Positions 34,604 through 43,008 of a DNA stretch of 43,008 nucleotides are shown piece after piece. The stretch comes from Lachnospiraceae bacterium (GTDB taxonomy: Bacteria > Bacillota > Clostridia > Lachnospirales > Lachnospiraceae), in the NCBI GenBank assembly GCA_022510605.1, contig JAFLTB010000015.1, positions 1 to 43,008 on the forward strand, written 5' to 3'. Every line of letters starts with the position of its first letter. Position 1 is the stretch's first letter. A model generated the notes under the pieces. It was given only the letters and a program-made list of their open reading frames with translations, searched no databases and was not told the origin of the DNA. Made by a program: the position numbers and the translations under genes.

Positions 34604-36079
34604 TTGAAAATCCGACAATGACACCAGCCGGAAGATATAGAAATATAAAAAGATAATGACACCAGCCGGTATGAGGAAAGTAAGGCTGGCCAGTGGACTG
34701 TCCACCTGGCCCTTCATCCATATGCCTGCTATTTTTGCCAGATAAAAAATACTGGCGCAAAAGACCATTGGCCATACAAAGTGGTTCATCAGCTGGAACT
34801 GTATGCCATGTTTCTTAACCAGATAGATTCCATTGAGAAAACAAATCAGAATCTGGCTTAGAATCATGCCTAAAAGGTAGCCATAAATACCACGTCTTGG
34901 CGTAACCAGAATCAAAAAGAGAATGCGCAGGCACAGGCCGGATACCGTATGTAAAAAGGTGACGCCGGTTTTTCCCAGTCCGTTTATGACACTGGTTAAC
35001 GTAGTTGACACATAGAGAAATGGGCAGAGAAAGGACAGGGCAGTCAAAAGTTTGCCTGCATTTTCACTGTGAAATACAAATTGTCCAATCGGAAGTCCAA
35101 AATTCAAGAAAAGACTGCTGGTAAATACTCCCAGCAGGATGGAATAGCGGAGAGCCACACTGGTAGTATGCCGGACGGCGTAATGCTGTTCTCTGCCTGC
35201 CGCCCGGGAAATAGCCGGCAGAAGGAGAACGGACAAAGAATTGGTAAGGGTACCCGGGAACAGAATAAAGGGCAGTACCACCCCCGTGAGAATACCAAAA
35301 ATAGCCAGAGCCTCCTCCCCGCTGTGGCCGTACCGGCTCAGCATGGCGGGAATCAATACGGATTCCATGCTGCCGAGCAGGGCAATTACCAGCTTGTTGC
35401 CGCTTAATGGCAGGGACAGAGCCAGAAGCCGGCGAAGGGAAAAACGGCTTTTTATAATCTGGTGCAGGGACATATGGGGCAGAAGACGGCTGATATTATA
35501 TACATTGGAGGCCAGTTCTCCCGCAATCAGTCCCATGACGGCAATGTCTGTCCGAAGTCCGCCGGAAAGCATAAGAAAGGAGACCCCCATGACAAAAAAC
35601 ACCCGGAATAGCTGTTCAATTATCTGGGTAATGCCTGGAATACGGGCATCGCTGATTCCATAGAAGTAGCCGTTAATGACGGAAGTAATGCCACAAAAGG
35701 GGAAAATAAAAGCTAACACCCGCAAAAGAGGTGCTGTCTCCCTTGTACCTAAAAAAGAAATTCCCGTCCAGTCCGCAAACCGAAACAAAGAAAAGGAAAG
35801 CGCCAGGGCAATCACAAGAGACAGACAGAGTCCGCTTTTCACAATCCCCGGATGCTTTTCTTTTCGCTCATGGGAAACCATCTGAGAGACCGCCGTCTGG
35901 ATTCCGGAAGCATACAGGGTAAAGCAGATGGAATATACAGGGAATACCAACTGATAAATTCCCAGATTGGTTTCCCCTAAGGTGCTGGCAAGAAAAATTC
36001 GGTATACAAATCCAATCAGCCGGGTCACAATGCCGGCGGTAGTCAAAATAATGGTTCCTTTTAATAATCGGCTTTTCAC
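34535..36079 (-). CDS. Polysaccharide flippase, SpoVB/MurJ-like MATE family
   Basis: Integral membrane lipid-linked oligosaccharide flippase of the MOP superfamily, about 514 residues with some 14 hydrophobic helices. The N-terminal LLKGTIILTTAGIVTRLIGFVYRIFLA and GIYQLVFPVY are typical of SpoVB-type proteins, which act in spore cortex or peptidoglycan precursor export. No start has a clear binding site: GTG at 36079 gives the usual short N-terminus, TTG at 36091 is possible. The gene has no partner on its strand and its tail overlaps ligA by 69 bases in the opposite direction. Confidence 0.88.
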   Translation of the reverse strand: MKSRLLKGTIILTTAGIVTRLIGFVYRIFLASTLGETNLGIYQLVFPVYSICFTLYASGIQTAVSQMVSHERKEKHPGIVKSGLCLSLVIALALSFSLFRFADWTGISFLGTRETAPLLRVLAFIFPFCGITSVINGYFYGISDARIPGITQIIEQLFRVFFVMGVSFLMLSGGLRTDIAVMGLIAGELASNVYNISRLLPHMSLHQIIKSRFSLRRLLALSLPLSGNKLVIALLGSMESVLIPAMLSRYGHSGEEALAIFGILTGVVLPFILFPGTLTNSLSVLLLPAISRAAGREQHYAVRHTTSVALRYSILLGVFTSSLFLNFGLPIGQFVFHSENAGKLLTALSFLCPFLYVSTTLTSVINGLGKTGVTFLHTVSGLCLRILFLILVTPRRGIYGYLLGMILSQILICFLNGIYLVKKHGIQFQLMNHFVWPMVFCASIFYLAKIAGIWMKGQVDSPLASLTFLIPAGVIIFLYFYIFRLVSLSDFQLSSDRLPRQKNKEFFFRKNRNI

Positions 36080-36132
36080 AAATTCACACAATTCATTTTT
36101 TTACAGTGTATGAAGCATTCATGTAAAAAATG

Positions 36133-36161
36133 TTGTCATTCCCAAGGTTTTATAGTATTAT
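36133..36161 (+). promoter_or_regulatory. Promoter for the large membrane protein gene
   Basis: TTGTCA (36133-36138), 17-base spacer, TATTAT (36156-36161), then GGAG and an ATA-free start region at 36198. It lies between the divergent flippase start and the next gene. Confidence 0.65.
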
Positions 36162-36197
36162 ATATATGTACTTTTATGTGAAAAAGGAGCGGATACT

Positions 36198-38882
36198 GTG
36201 ATATTAAAAAGAAATTTGTTGACAATTCTATATTCCGTATTTTTTGTGGCACTTTTTGGCCTTGGTTTTTTGGAGGTTGCCTATCTGGCGATTTCCAATA
36301 CGGATAACCAGAATATCATTGCCTGCATTCTTGTGCTGGGAATTATCATTTACCTGATTACCGCCTTTTTTATAAAGGAGAGCAAGGTGTTTCAGTTTTT
36401 GCAGGAAAACAAATCCTGGCTGGTTATACTGGAGGCCCTTTTAGCCGTTGTACTCATGGGCGGCATGTTTTACCTGAATATGGATAAAGGCATCGACAAC
36501 AGCCTTCTGATTGTATTGCTTCTTGCCAGCATTTATCTGGCGGCCCGCTTTCAGGGTGAGCGTGTCTGCGGCATCGTAGCACTGGTGCTTGGATTTTTCT
36601 TTATCCTGTCCGTTGCCGGCACGTCTTTTAATGCGGACCATTACATCAACACCCTGTGCTTTTTAGTTCCTTACACCATATTTTTGTTTATAACCAAAGT
36701 GTTAATCCGGACTTTCTTTGACCAGGGATTCATCCTTTTTTCTGCCTATCTGGCGCTGGCAGTTTTGTTTGCGCTGGCAATTTTGCTGAATCCGCTGGTA
36801 TGTGCGCTGTTGTTCGGCTGTGTTTTTTCCCTTGTGTTTGGAAAGCCGGAAAGGAAGGGAAGCAAAGTTGCCTCCGGACCGATTTCTGCCGGACTTTTTG
36901 TACTGTTTACTGCGCTGATTTTAGCGGCGGCCAATTTTGTTTTACAGGACATTTATATCCTTCCTTCCTTTGACATGGACAGTACTCTGTTAATGATATC
37001 CGATGTGCAGGAACTGATTGAATACTTACTGGATAAATATACCAACGCAGTTAATTATTTATATACGCCATTTGAGTTTGGTGTATTTCCGGCCATTCTG
37101 CTGTTTTTGGGATGTGCTTCCGGGTATTATGCGATACGGAAAAAGGCATCCACCATTGGGCCGTTGTGTCTGACCTTTATTATTCTGCTGGTTTATTATC
37201 TCTGTTTTTGGGAGAACGGCAGTCATTTTTACTATATGACTTATTTTCTTCCCGTATTTGCCGCTTATGGTATGTATAGCACTCTGTTGCCGGAGCGGCC
37301 AAAGATAGCAGGCCAAATTGTCTCGAATGAAAACCCGGATGACGCAGAAGAGAATGGGGATGGGGATACGGTCATTGAGATGGAGCCCGCTGAGTCAGTG
37401 GCAGCATCATTGCCAGAGAGCGAATCGGATGCCAAGGAAAAAATTGTTGCAGAAAAGGAAAGGGCTTCTCATGAAGCGCCATCTTCTGTGGAAGTACCGC
37501 CGATCCAAACAGAACCCGTGAAGAAAGAAGTTGTGACAGGGCCGGTGGAGGAATTACCTTCTGCGAAAAAACAGAAAGCAGAACAGAATATAATCGGACT
37601 CAGGGAAAAATCCGGGGAGGAGATTCCTGAATGGCATGTGTCGGAGAGCTTTTTGACCAAAGAGGAAGAAGAAAGCCCAACAGCTGCTCCGGAGCAAACG
37701 GGAACTCTGCCAACTCCGGAACCAGAGCCAGTACTGGAGCCGACATTGCAACTGGAGCCAGCGCTGCAATCAGAACCGGCACCGAAGCCAACACTGCAAC
37801 TGGAGCCAGCACAGGAATCAGAACCGGCACCGAAGCCAACACTGCAACTGGAGCCGGCACAGGAATCAGAACCGGCGCTGGAGCCAACGCTGCAACTGGA
37901 ACCGACATTAAAGCAGGAGGACGATAATACAATCCATCCGGTGAACCATACCGGCGAGAATGATATTGAGCAGTTTTTGACATCCGCAGGTAATGAGGAT
38001 TCCCTTTCTGTGAAAACGGAGAATCCAGAGGACGACTCACAGTTAAATTCGCTGCTAAATCGTCTGGATATATCCGACAGCATCCGTCGCATGAATGAAA
38101 CCGCCAGAGAAGATTTGGCCGATGTCATTGAACGTGAGGAGGAATCCATAGAATTGTCCTCTGCCATCCCGACAGAATCCGTTGTCCTGTCAAAGCCGGA
38201 TGTAGTAGAAGCCGATGTATTGGAACCAGATGTGTTAAAACCAGATGTACTGGAACCAGATGTATTGGAACCGGATGTATTGGAACCAGATGTATTGGAA
38301 CCAACACTGGAATTAGAACCAGATGCGTTAGAACCAGCTCTGGAATTGGAATCGGATGTATTAGAACCGGATTTGTCTAAACCAGATTCCCCTCGGGTAA
38401 ATGCAGTAAAGGAGGAACTGACCTGGGATATTGATGCCCTGACAGAGACAAAGAGCCCGGTAGAGGACAGAACTGAAATGTTCCGGGAGCAACAGCCTAA
38501 ACAGCCGGAACAGCCAAAACAGCAACCGGAACAGCCCGTTGAGGAAAAAACACATACGCCTCTGCCAAAATATGAAAAACCATCCTTTGAATTTGATATG
38601 GAGCCTATGGCACAGTCTTTGGCGGATACCGATTCCGAGGTAAGTGAATATGGAAAAGTTCCAACCATTAATGATCTGGAAAAGAAATTGAGAACAGTAG
38701 AGGATGAGCCGGAACCAAAACCTGCCCCGGCCAGCGAAAATGGATTTGCCTATTCTCTGGATGATGTGACTTCCCGCACCGAAAAAGAGACGGCCGAGGC
38801 TGCTCCTCAGGTTCACAGTGAAGAGGTTATTAAGAGGACGCCGGTTGGAAAACGCTCCTACCACAGAATTACCATCCGCTAG
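36198..38882 (+). CDS. Large polytopic membrane protein with repeat-rich cytosolic tail
   Basis: An 894-residue protein I cannot assign to a known family. Residues 1-365 hold about ten hydrophobic helices, the last near YYMTYFLPVFAAYGMYS. Residues 366-894 form a hydrophilic, strongly acidic, Pro- and Glu-rich tail with two repeat blocks: about 511-574 built on a 16-residue unit such as SEPAPKPTLQLEPAQE, and about 669-731 built on the 5-residue unit VLEPD. The tail is probably disordered and may act as a spacer or scaffold. The start is GTG at 36198 with GGAG upstream. The final residues KRSYHRITIR are basic, unlike the rest of the tail. Confidence 0.8.
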   Translation: MILKRNLLTILYSVFFVALFGLGFLEVAYLAISNTDNQNIIACILVLGIIIYLITAFFIKESKVFQFLQENKSWLVILEALLAVVLMGGMFYLNMDKGIDNSLLIVLLLASIYLAARFQGERVCGIVALVLGFFFILSVAGTSFNADHYINTLCFLVPYTIFLFITKVLIRTFFDQGFILFSAYLALAVLFALAILLNPLVCALLFGCVFSLVFGKPERKGSKVASGPISAGLFVLFTALILAAANFVLQDIYILPSFDMDSTLLMISDVQELIEYLLDKYTNAVNYLYTPFEFGVFPAILLFLGCASGYYAIRKKASTIGPLCLTFIILLVYYLCFWENGSHFYYMTYFLPVFAAYGMYSTLLPERPKIAGQIVSNENPDDAEENGDGDTVIEMEPAESVAASLPESESDAKEKIVAEKERASHEAPSSVEVPPIQTEPVKKEVVTGPVEELPSAKKQKAEQNIIGLREKSGEEIPEWHVSESFLTKEEEESPTAAPEQTGTLPTPEPEPVLEPTLQLEPALQSEPAPKPTLQLEPAQESEPAPKPTLQLEPAQESEPALEPTLQLEPTLKQEDDNTIHPVNHTGENDIEQFLTSAGNEDSLSVKTENPEDDSQLNSLLNRLDISDSIRRMNETAREDLADVIEREEESIELSSAIPTESVVLSKPDVVEADVLEPDVLKPDVLEPDVLEPDVLEPDVLEPTLELEPDALEPALELESDVLEPDLSKPDSPRVNAVKEELTWDIDALTETKSPVEDRTEMFREQQPKQPEQPKQQPEQPVEEKTHTPLPKYEKPSFEFDMEPMAQSLADTDSEVSEYGKVPTINDLEKKLRTVEDEPEPKPAPASENGFAYSLDDVTSRTEKETAEAAPQVHSEEVIKRTPVGKRSYHRITIR
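37705..37920 (+). repeat. 48 bp in-gene tandem repeat
   Basis: A 48-base unit, coding for 16 residues and centred on ACTGCAACTGGAGCC, recurs about three times with few changes plus partial units at both ends. The whole-codon period keeps the frame open. Confidence 0.8.
38202..38390 (+). repeat. 15 bp in-gene tandem repeat
   Basis: Units of 15 bases coding for V-L-E-P-D (such as GATGTATTGGAACCA) recur about seven times in a row, then more loosely. Near-identical neighbours point to recent expansion by slippage. Confidence 0.8.
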
Positions 38883-38960
38883 GAATCTTTGCTTGGAACA
38901 GGGAATCTTCGCGTGCGATAGGGAATCTTCGCATGCGATAGGGAATCTTCGCATGGAATC
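38881..38960 (+). repeat. 20 bp tandem repeat at the stop codon of the membrane protein gene
   Basis: Four head-to-tail 20-base units at 38881, 38901, 38921 and 38941, consensus GGGAATCTTCGCATGCGATA, the first overlapping the TAG stop (38880-38882). Unit 3 holds the palindrome TCGCATGCGA; units 1 and 4 are diverged. Confidence 0.85.
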
Positions 38961-39025
38961 GCACCATACGACAAAATTCGAATAAATTATTATTAGACTA
39001 ACCGTGAGAGGAGATTTTGGCTCAC

Positions 39026-40213
39026 ATGAATAAGAGAATTTATTTGGATAATGCGGCTACCACGCGGATTTCCGATGAAGTGCTTGAGACAATGATGCCC
39101 TATCTGAAGGAGGAGTATGGCAATCCCTCCAGCATATATGATTTGGGTGCAGATAACAAACGAGCCCTGCTGACTGCCCGAAAGCAGATTGCCGGGGTAT
39201 TGTCCTGCGAGCCCCAGAATATTTATTTCACCTCCGGTGGCACCGAGAGTGATAACTGGGCGCTGATTGGCATTGCCGAGAGCCGTGCCAGTCAGGGACG
39301 GCATATTATTACAAGCAAAATTGAACATCATGCTGTTTTAAACACCTGTAAATACCTGGAAAAAAGAGGGTATGAGATAACCCATCTGGATGTAGATGAA
39401 CAGGGCTTTGTACAGCCGGAACGGCTGATGCGGGCGTTGCGCCAGGATACCATACTGGTATCCATTATGACGGCCAACAATGAAATTGGAACCATTCAGC
39501 CTATTGGAAAAATTGGCTGTCTTTTAAAGGAACATCCGGCGGTTTTTCATACGGATGCGGTACAGGCCTTTGGACATATTCCCCTGTCCCCTAAGCAGTG
39601 GGGCGTGGATTTACTCAGTGCCAGCAGCCATAAATTTCATGGTCCCAAGGGCTGTGGCTTTCTCTATATTCGGGATGGCTTGAAACTTCCTGCCTTTCTT
39701 CACGGCGGAAAGCAGGAGAGGGGGATGCGGGCAGGAACAGAAAATGTGGCTGGTATTGTGGGAATGGGAAAGGCAGCAGAATTAGCCGGCACCAGGATGA
39801 AAGAACATGAACCGTATCAACGCTCCCTTCGGGACTATATGATTCACCGAATCGAATCCGAGATTCCCTATTGCCGCTTAAACGGGCCCAGACGGAACCG
39901 GCTTGCCAACAATGTCAATGTCAGTTTTTCCTATGTAGAGGGAGAGACCATTGTCATTATGCTGGATATGGAGGGAATCTGCACCTCCAGCGCTTCCGCC
40001 TGCTCGGCTGGACAATCGGCTTCTTCCCATGTTCTGCGGGAAATCGGACTGCCGGAGGATATGGCAAAGGGCGCTCTGCGCTTTACCCTGAATGAGGAGA
40101 CTACCAAAGAGGACATTGATTATACGGTGGAAAAATTGAAAGAGGCATTGGAGAAATCCCGAAAATTGAATCCCCAATATACCTCTTTTGCCAAATGGAA
40201 TATGAGACGTTAG
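39026..40213 (+). CDS. Cysteine desulfurase, NifS/IscS family
   Basis: PLP enzyme taking sulfur from cysteine for iron-sulfur clusters, tRNA thiolation or other uses. The 395 residues show YLDNAATT near the start, TSGGTESDNWAL, KIEHHAVLN, the PLP lysine in SASSHKFHGPKGCGFLY, RAGTENVAGIVG and an active-site cysteine segment CTSSASACSAG. The ATG at 39026 is 12 bases from GAGGAG; a TTG at 39017 sits too close to that site. No iscU or regulator is adjacent, and thiI, a frequent neighbour in Lachnospiraceae, is absent because the next genes are on the other strand. The precise sulfur acceptor is unknown. Confidence 0.93.
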   Translation: MNKRIYLDNAATTRISDEVLETMMPYLKEEYGNPSSIYDLGADNKRALLTARKQIAGVLSCEPQNIYFTSGGTESDNWALIGIAESRASQGRHIITSKIEHHAVLNTCKYLEKRGYEITHLDVDEQGFVQPERLMRALRQDTILVSIMTANNEIGTIQPIGKIGCLLKEHPAVFHTDAVQAFGHIPLSPKQWGVDLLSASSHKFHGPKGCGFLYIRDGLKLPAFLHGGKQERGMRAGTENVAGIVGMGKAAELAGTRMKEHEPYQRSLRDYMIHRIESEIPYCRLNGPRRNRLANNVNVSFSYVEGETIVIMLDMEGICTSSASACSAGQSASSHVLREIGLPEDMAKGALRFTLNEETTKEDIDYTVEKLKEALEKSRKLNPQYTSFAKWNMRR

Positions 40214-40244
40214 GCATTGACGCTTCGAAATGAAGGGTATATGT

Positions 40245-41072
40245 TTATATGGAATGAAAAATCGGTTTGCGTGCACGGTATGTCACATACTGGCGCAGAC
40301 CGGCTTTTTTTATCCATTCAGGAAGCCTCTCAAATTGATACCCCAGATAGTTCGGTGTGTGGGCATCTGAGCCAATCGTAACCAGTTCACCGCCCATCTG
40401 CACATACCGTGTAAGCACAGACAGGTGGGGATTCGGCATATCCGAGGATTTTAACCCGGAGGTATTTATTTCCAGTGCAATATCCTTTCGAATCAAAAGA
40501 GCAAGGATTTCCTCTATAATTTCAAAATACTCCTCCAGCCGGTATACAAAGGAGTCAGGAGCGTAGCGCACCACATAATCCAGATGTCCCAGGGAATCAA
40601 AATCCGAGAAGGCAGTAATATTATCCAGAAGTTCCTCCAGATACAGCCGGACACAGTTTTCTGCCTTTTTTCCCTCCCAGAAGGCCGGATAGTAGGGGTC
40701 TGTTTTCCGGACAAGATGAAGGGAACCGATAATATAGTCCCAGTTATTGCCTTTTGTCAGCTGGCGGTTTTTTTCTATTGTTTCCTGTGTGTTTTGCAGG
40801 CCGCATTCCACCCCGGTGCCGATGGTAATCTCAGGATAGACCTGGCGGAGCGATTCGATTTTTCTCTGATAATCGGTAATATCAAAGACAAAGGGCGGTT
40901 TTTCACAGGGAGGATTCATCGCTTCTTCTGGAAAATCATAGTCCATATGGTCGGTAAAACAGATTTCTGACAATCCCAGCCGGAGGGCCTGCTGTATCTG
41001 CGCCTCCATAGGGGTCTGACTGTCCGTGGAATATTCCGAGTGAATATGGGTATCACAACCGATGCCTGTCAT
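40245..41072 (-). CDS. hisK: Histidinol-phosphatase, PHP family
   Basis: Metal-dependent phosphatase of the PHP family that makes histidinol from histidinol phosphate. The 275-residue protein has the PHP metal-site motifs in order: CDTHIHSEYSTDS, FTDHMDYD, GVECGLQ, IGSLHLV, LGHLDYVVRYAP, EINTSGL and IGSDAHTPNYLG. This layout is the HisK/HisJ type. AAGGAG precedes the ATG. It is translationally coupled to rqcH by a 4-base overlap and is away from hisZGD, which lies about 19 kb upstream. Confidence 0.92.
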   Translation of the reverse strand: MTGIGCDTHIHSEYSTDSQTPMEAQIQQALRLGLSEICFTDHMDYDFPEEAMNPPCEKPPFVFDITDYQRKIESLRQVYPEITIGTGVECGLQNTQETIEKNRQLTKGNNWDYIIGSLHLVRKTDPYYPAFWEGKKAENCVRLYLEELLDNITAFSDFDSLGHLDYVVRYAPDSFVYRLEEYFEIIEEILALLIRKDIALEINTSGLKSSDMPNPHLSVLTRYVQMGGELVTIGSDAHTPNYLGYQFERLPEWIKKAGLRQYVTYRARKPIFHSI

Positions 41073-42847
41073 AAGTAACTCCTTTCCAAAAACACGGCGT
41101 CTCCTTCACCCACGCATTGAATATGCTCAATATGAGAGGAGGCCATCAGGGAATAGTTGGTATAATATACCACAAATCCCGGTTTACTGCCGTTTGGTTT
41201 TTTCACATTCTTTTTCTGGGTGTAATCAATTTCCAGTTTTTCCGACCCTTTTCCCTTGGAAAAATAAGCGGCCAGACTGGCGGCTTCCTCAAAAGTACGA
41301 ATAGGCGGTTCTTCGCCGTGGCATTTTACTATGACATGAGAGCCCGGCATATTTTTGGCATGAAACCACCAATCGCTTCCCGACGCCATTTTGAAAGTCA
41401 GTTCCTCATTCTGGTAATTGTTTTTTCCCACATACATATCGTAGCCATCGGAGGAGACAAAATGCAGAGGGGCACTTTTTGGCATACGGCCGTTTTTCTT
41501 CGTGCCGGAGGGCTTTTTCATATACCCGCAATCGGATAATTCCTGACGGATATACTGCAAATCCTCCTCCTTTCTGGCAATATCCAGTTCCGTCAGAATG
41601 GATTCTAAGTGGGCGATGGTTTCCTCGTTTTCCTTTAACTGTTCTGAAACCGCCTGGTAGGTACGTTTCATTTTATTGTATTTATTAAAATATTTGTTGG
41701 CATTTTCTGCTGGTGTCATAGAGGAGTCCACGGGGATGGTAATTTCCTGATTATCATAATAATTCATACAGGTCAGGGTGGTGTCTTCAGGAGACAGCTG
41801 GTAGCCATAGGTATGAATCAGTTCTCCATAGACTCTGAATTTTTCTTTCTTCTCTGTATCCGCCAGCTGTTTGCGCTGCAGCTGGCTTTTTTTCTGGCAC
41901 CGCTCCAGCAGCGTGGTGACATTTTTCCGCAGGTCAGCGGACTTTTGCCGGATGCGGCTGACCACATCTTTTTCTCCGTAGAAGGTTTCTACCACCTGGG
42001 ACATGGAGGTATATTCCCTGCAGGTTTTATCCTCATACATGGTCAGGGGAACAGCGGCAAACTCCATAGGAACCGGCCCGTCAAAGATAATGCAGGGATG
42101 AAATTCCCCGGCACTTACCGCCTCCATCAATTGACGGTAGGAGCTCATCAAAGCCGATTTTTCATTGCCGTTAAGAGAGGCCATGGGAGCGTCTCCATCC
42201 AGACGGCTGCGGTAAGCCAGCTCCTGGGCCATAACGGCGCTAAAACCGGTGAGAGAGCCATACAGGGCCTTGGCTACACTGACAGGTTTGGTAAAGAGTT
42301 CCCCATTCCAGTCGGCGATGGTCAGTTCAAAGGGATTTTGCTTGTTTCTTGTGTTGGGAATAAAATATTCCCGGCCCGGCAGAACCTCCCTGACGGAGCT
42401 TACCATGCCGTTGACATGCTTAATGCTGTCCACAATAAGGTTGTTGTCGTCCACAAAGATGATATTGCTGTGTTTGCCCATGATTTCCACCATCAGCCGT
42501 CTGTGTACCACATCACCCAGTTCATTCAGATTTTCCATATGAATGGCAATCACCCGCTCTAATCCCATCTGTTCGATACCAAGAATCCGGGCGCCATTCA
42601 GGTGTTTTCGCAAGAGCATACAAAAATTAGGCGCTGTCAGTGGCGATGGTTTAGCATTCTCTGTCAGATGAAGCAATGGGAGAGAGGCACTGGCAGAAAT
42701 CTGCAGTTTGTAGTTCTCCCGATTTTTCTTTATGGTAAGCAGCAGCTCATCCGGCTCCGGCTGGGCGATTTTTTGCAGCCGCCCCTCGGTAAGACAGGTG
42801 TTTAATTCCTGCACCAGCGCTGCCACAGTAATGCCGTCAAAGGCCAT
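41069..42847 (-). CDS. rqcH: RqcH-type NFACT protein, ribosome quality control
   Basis: NFACT family protein that recognises obstructed 50S subunits and adds alanine tails to stalled chains, marking them for decay; older annotations call it fibronectin-binding protein. The 592 residues have NFACT-N (about 1-270, MAFDGITVAALVQEL start), a coiled coil (about 285-430) and NFACT-R near the C-terminus (SSDGYDMYVGKNNYQNEEL, DWWFHAKNMPGSHVIVK). AAAGGGGA lies about ten bases before the ATG. It heads a two-gene unit with hisK. Confidence 0.93.
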   Translation of the reverse strand: MAFDGITVAALVQELNTCLTEGRLQKIAQPEPDELLLTIKKNRENYKLQISASASLPLLHLTENAKPSPLTAPNFCMLLRKHLNGARILGIEQMGLERVIAIHMENLNELGDVVHRRLMVEIMGKHSNIIFVDDNNLIVDSIKHVNGMVSSVREVLPGREYFIPNTRNKQNPFELTIADWNGELFTKPVSVAKALYGSLTGFSAVMAQELAYRSRLDGDAPMASLNGNEKSALMSSYRQLMEAVSAGEFHPCIIFDGPVPMEFAAVPLTMYEDKTCREYTSMSQVVETFYGEKDVVSRIRQKSADLRKNVTTLLERCQKKSQLQRKQLADTEKKEKFRVYGELIHTYGYQLSPEDTTLTCMNYYDNQEITIPVDSSMTPAENANKYFNKYNKMKRTYQAVSEQLKENEETIAHLESILTELDIARKEEDLQYIRQELSDCGYMKKPSGTKKNGRMPKSAPLHFVSSDGYDMYVGKNNYQNEELTFKMASGSDWWFHAKNMPGSHVIVKCHGEEPPIRTFEEAASLAAYFSKGKGSEKLEIDYTQKKNVKKPNGSKPGFVVYYTNYSLMASSHIEHIQCVGEGDAVFLERSYL

Positions 42848-42891
42848 AATAATCTGTCCCCTTTCTATTGTCCAGGAAATTTCATACTGTA

Positions 42892-42897
42892 AAGTAT
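42892..42897 (-). promoter_or_regulatory. Probable -10 box for rqcH
   Basis: On the minus strand, TATAAT lies about 45-50 bases before the rqcH start codon within the A/T-rich stretch near 42892-42905. I see no good -35 box at the right distance. Repeat copy 3 lies about 35 bases further upstream. Confidence 0.35.
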
Positions 42898-42937
42898 TAT
42901 ACTATAATTTTTTCTGGAAAGAAAGTGGATTCTTGCT

Positions 42938-43008
42938 TGAGTTTCCGTGTTGTTAACTCTATGTGTAAAAAGCACTCATCACAGAAAGTGATGAGTGAAT
43001 ATGCACCA
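42938..43008 (+). repeat. Structured interspersed repeat, copy 3 (cut by window end)
   Basis: Begins TGAGTTTCCGTGTTG at 42938. The closing-stem arm GTGTAAAAAG (42963-42972) and hairpin CACTCATCAC/GTGATGAGTG (42973-42997) follow, then AATATGCACCA, where the window stops. The 48 bases from the closing stem onward match copy 2 almost exactly. It lies upstream of the rqcH promoter region, in the same orientation as copy 2. Confidence 0.85.

Noticed and set aside
37705-37920. Repeats considered as a CRISPR array
   Set aside because: The repeats are contiguous in-frame coding units without spacers, and no cas genes are nearby.
37469-38668. A 399-codon minus-strand open frame, Ser/Gly-rich
   Set aside because: It is the antisense shadow of the Pro/Glu-rich repeats in the membrane protein gene. 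Its composition follows from the repeats, and there is no start site or promoter.
41813-42562. A 249-codon plus-strand open frame inside rqcH
   Set aside because: It is the antisense of a well-conserved NFACT gene, with no ribosome binding site.

Overview
The window is a gene-dense stretch of a Gram-positive anaerobe chromosome, most likely a gut Lachnospiraceae (Clostridium cluster XIVa). This is an inference from gene content and order, not a database match. The support is separate but overlapping ispH and rpsA genes, the rnc-smc-ftsY string, a short HisG with a HisZ partner, a DUF5688-type protein, NADP-type glutamate dehydrogenase, strong AGGAGG ribosome binding sites and sigma-A-like promoters. 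No rRNA, CRISPR array, prophage or transposase gene is visible.

Layout. 1-1100: a short aconitase-like remnant, then a ferredoxin and a small unknown protein, both on the minus strand, with a structured repeat between them. 1186-10767: one long plus-strand run of relQ, folD, rimO, pgsA, cinA C-terminal type, a GerMN-like lipoprotein, a BaiN/YhiN-type flavoprotein, cmk, ispH, rpsA and cheR, ending at a strong terminator. 10841-11031: a second copy of the structured repeat. 11046-21859: plsX, rnc, smc, ftsY, ilvA, hisZ, hisG, hisD. 21956-25468: rplS, a degenerate signal peptidase, rbgA, an active signal peptidase with a long cytosolic extension, and a CYTH protein. 25477-28759: gdhA and a secreted FN3 protein. 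28762-32649: a second cruciform element, a DUF5688-type gene, tRNA-Arg(CCG), a P-loop kinase with a ParB-like tail, a membrane-anchored protein and an rluF-like gene. 32630-34603: ligA, whose end overlaps a convergent flippase gene. 36198-40213: a large membrane protein with repeats, then a cysteine desulfurase. 40245-42847: hisK and rqcH on the minus strand. The window ends inside a third copy of the structured repeat.

Most genes are housekeeping: translation and ribosome assembly (rpsA, rplS, rimO, rbgA, rluF-like, rqcH), envelope and secretion (pgsA, plsX, ftsY, signal peptidases, flippase), chromosome maintenance (smc, ligA), histidine synthesis and nitrogen or amino-acid metabolism.

The most unusual material is of two kinds. 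The first is non-coding: a family of about 185-190 bp elements with terminal inverted repeats, an internal multi-hairpin fold and paired compensatory changes between copies (605-787, 10841-11031, 42938-43008+), plus an unrelated 195 bp cruciform (28762-28956) and a nested palindrome in the relQ leader (1203-1311). The second is protein-level: a LepB paralogue lacking both catalytic residues, and a CMP-kinase-like protein fused to a ParB/sulfiredoxin-like domain.
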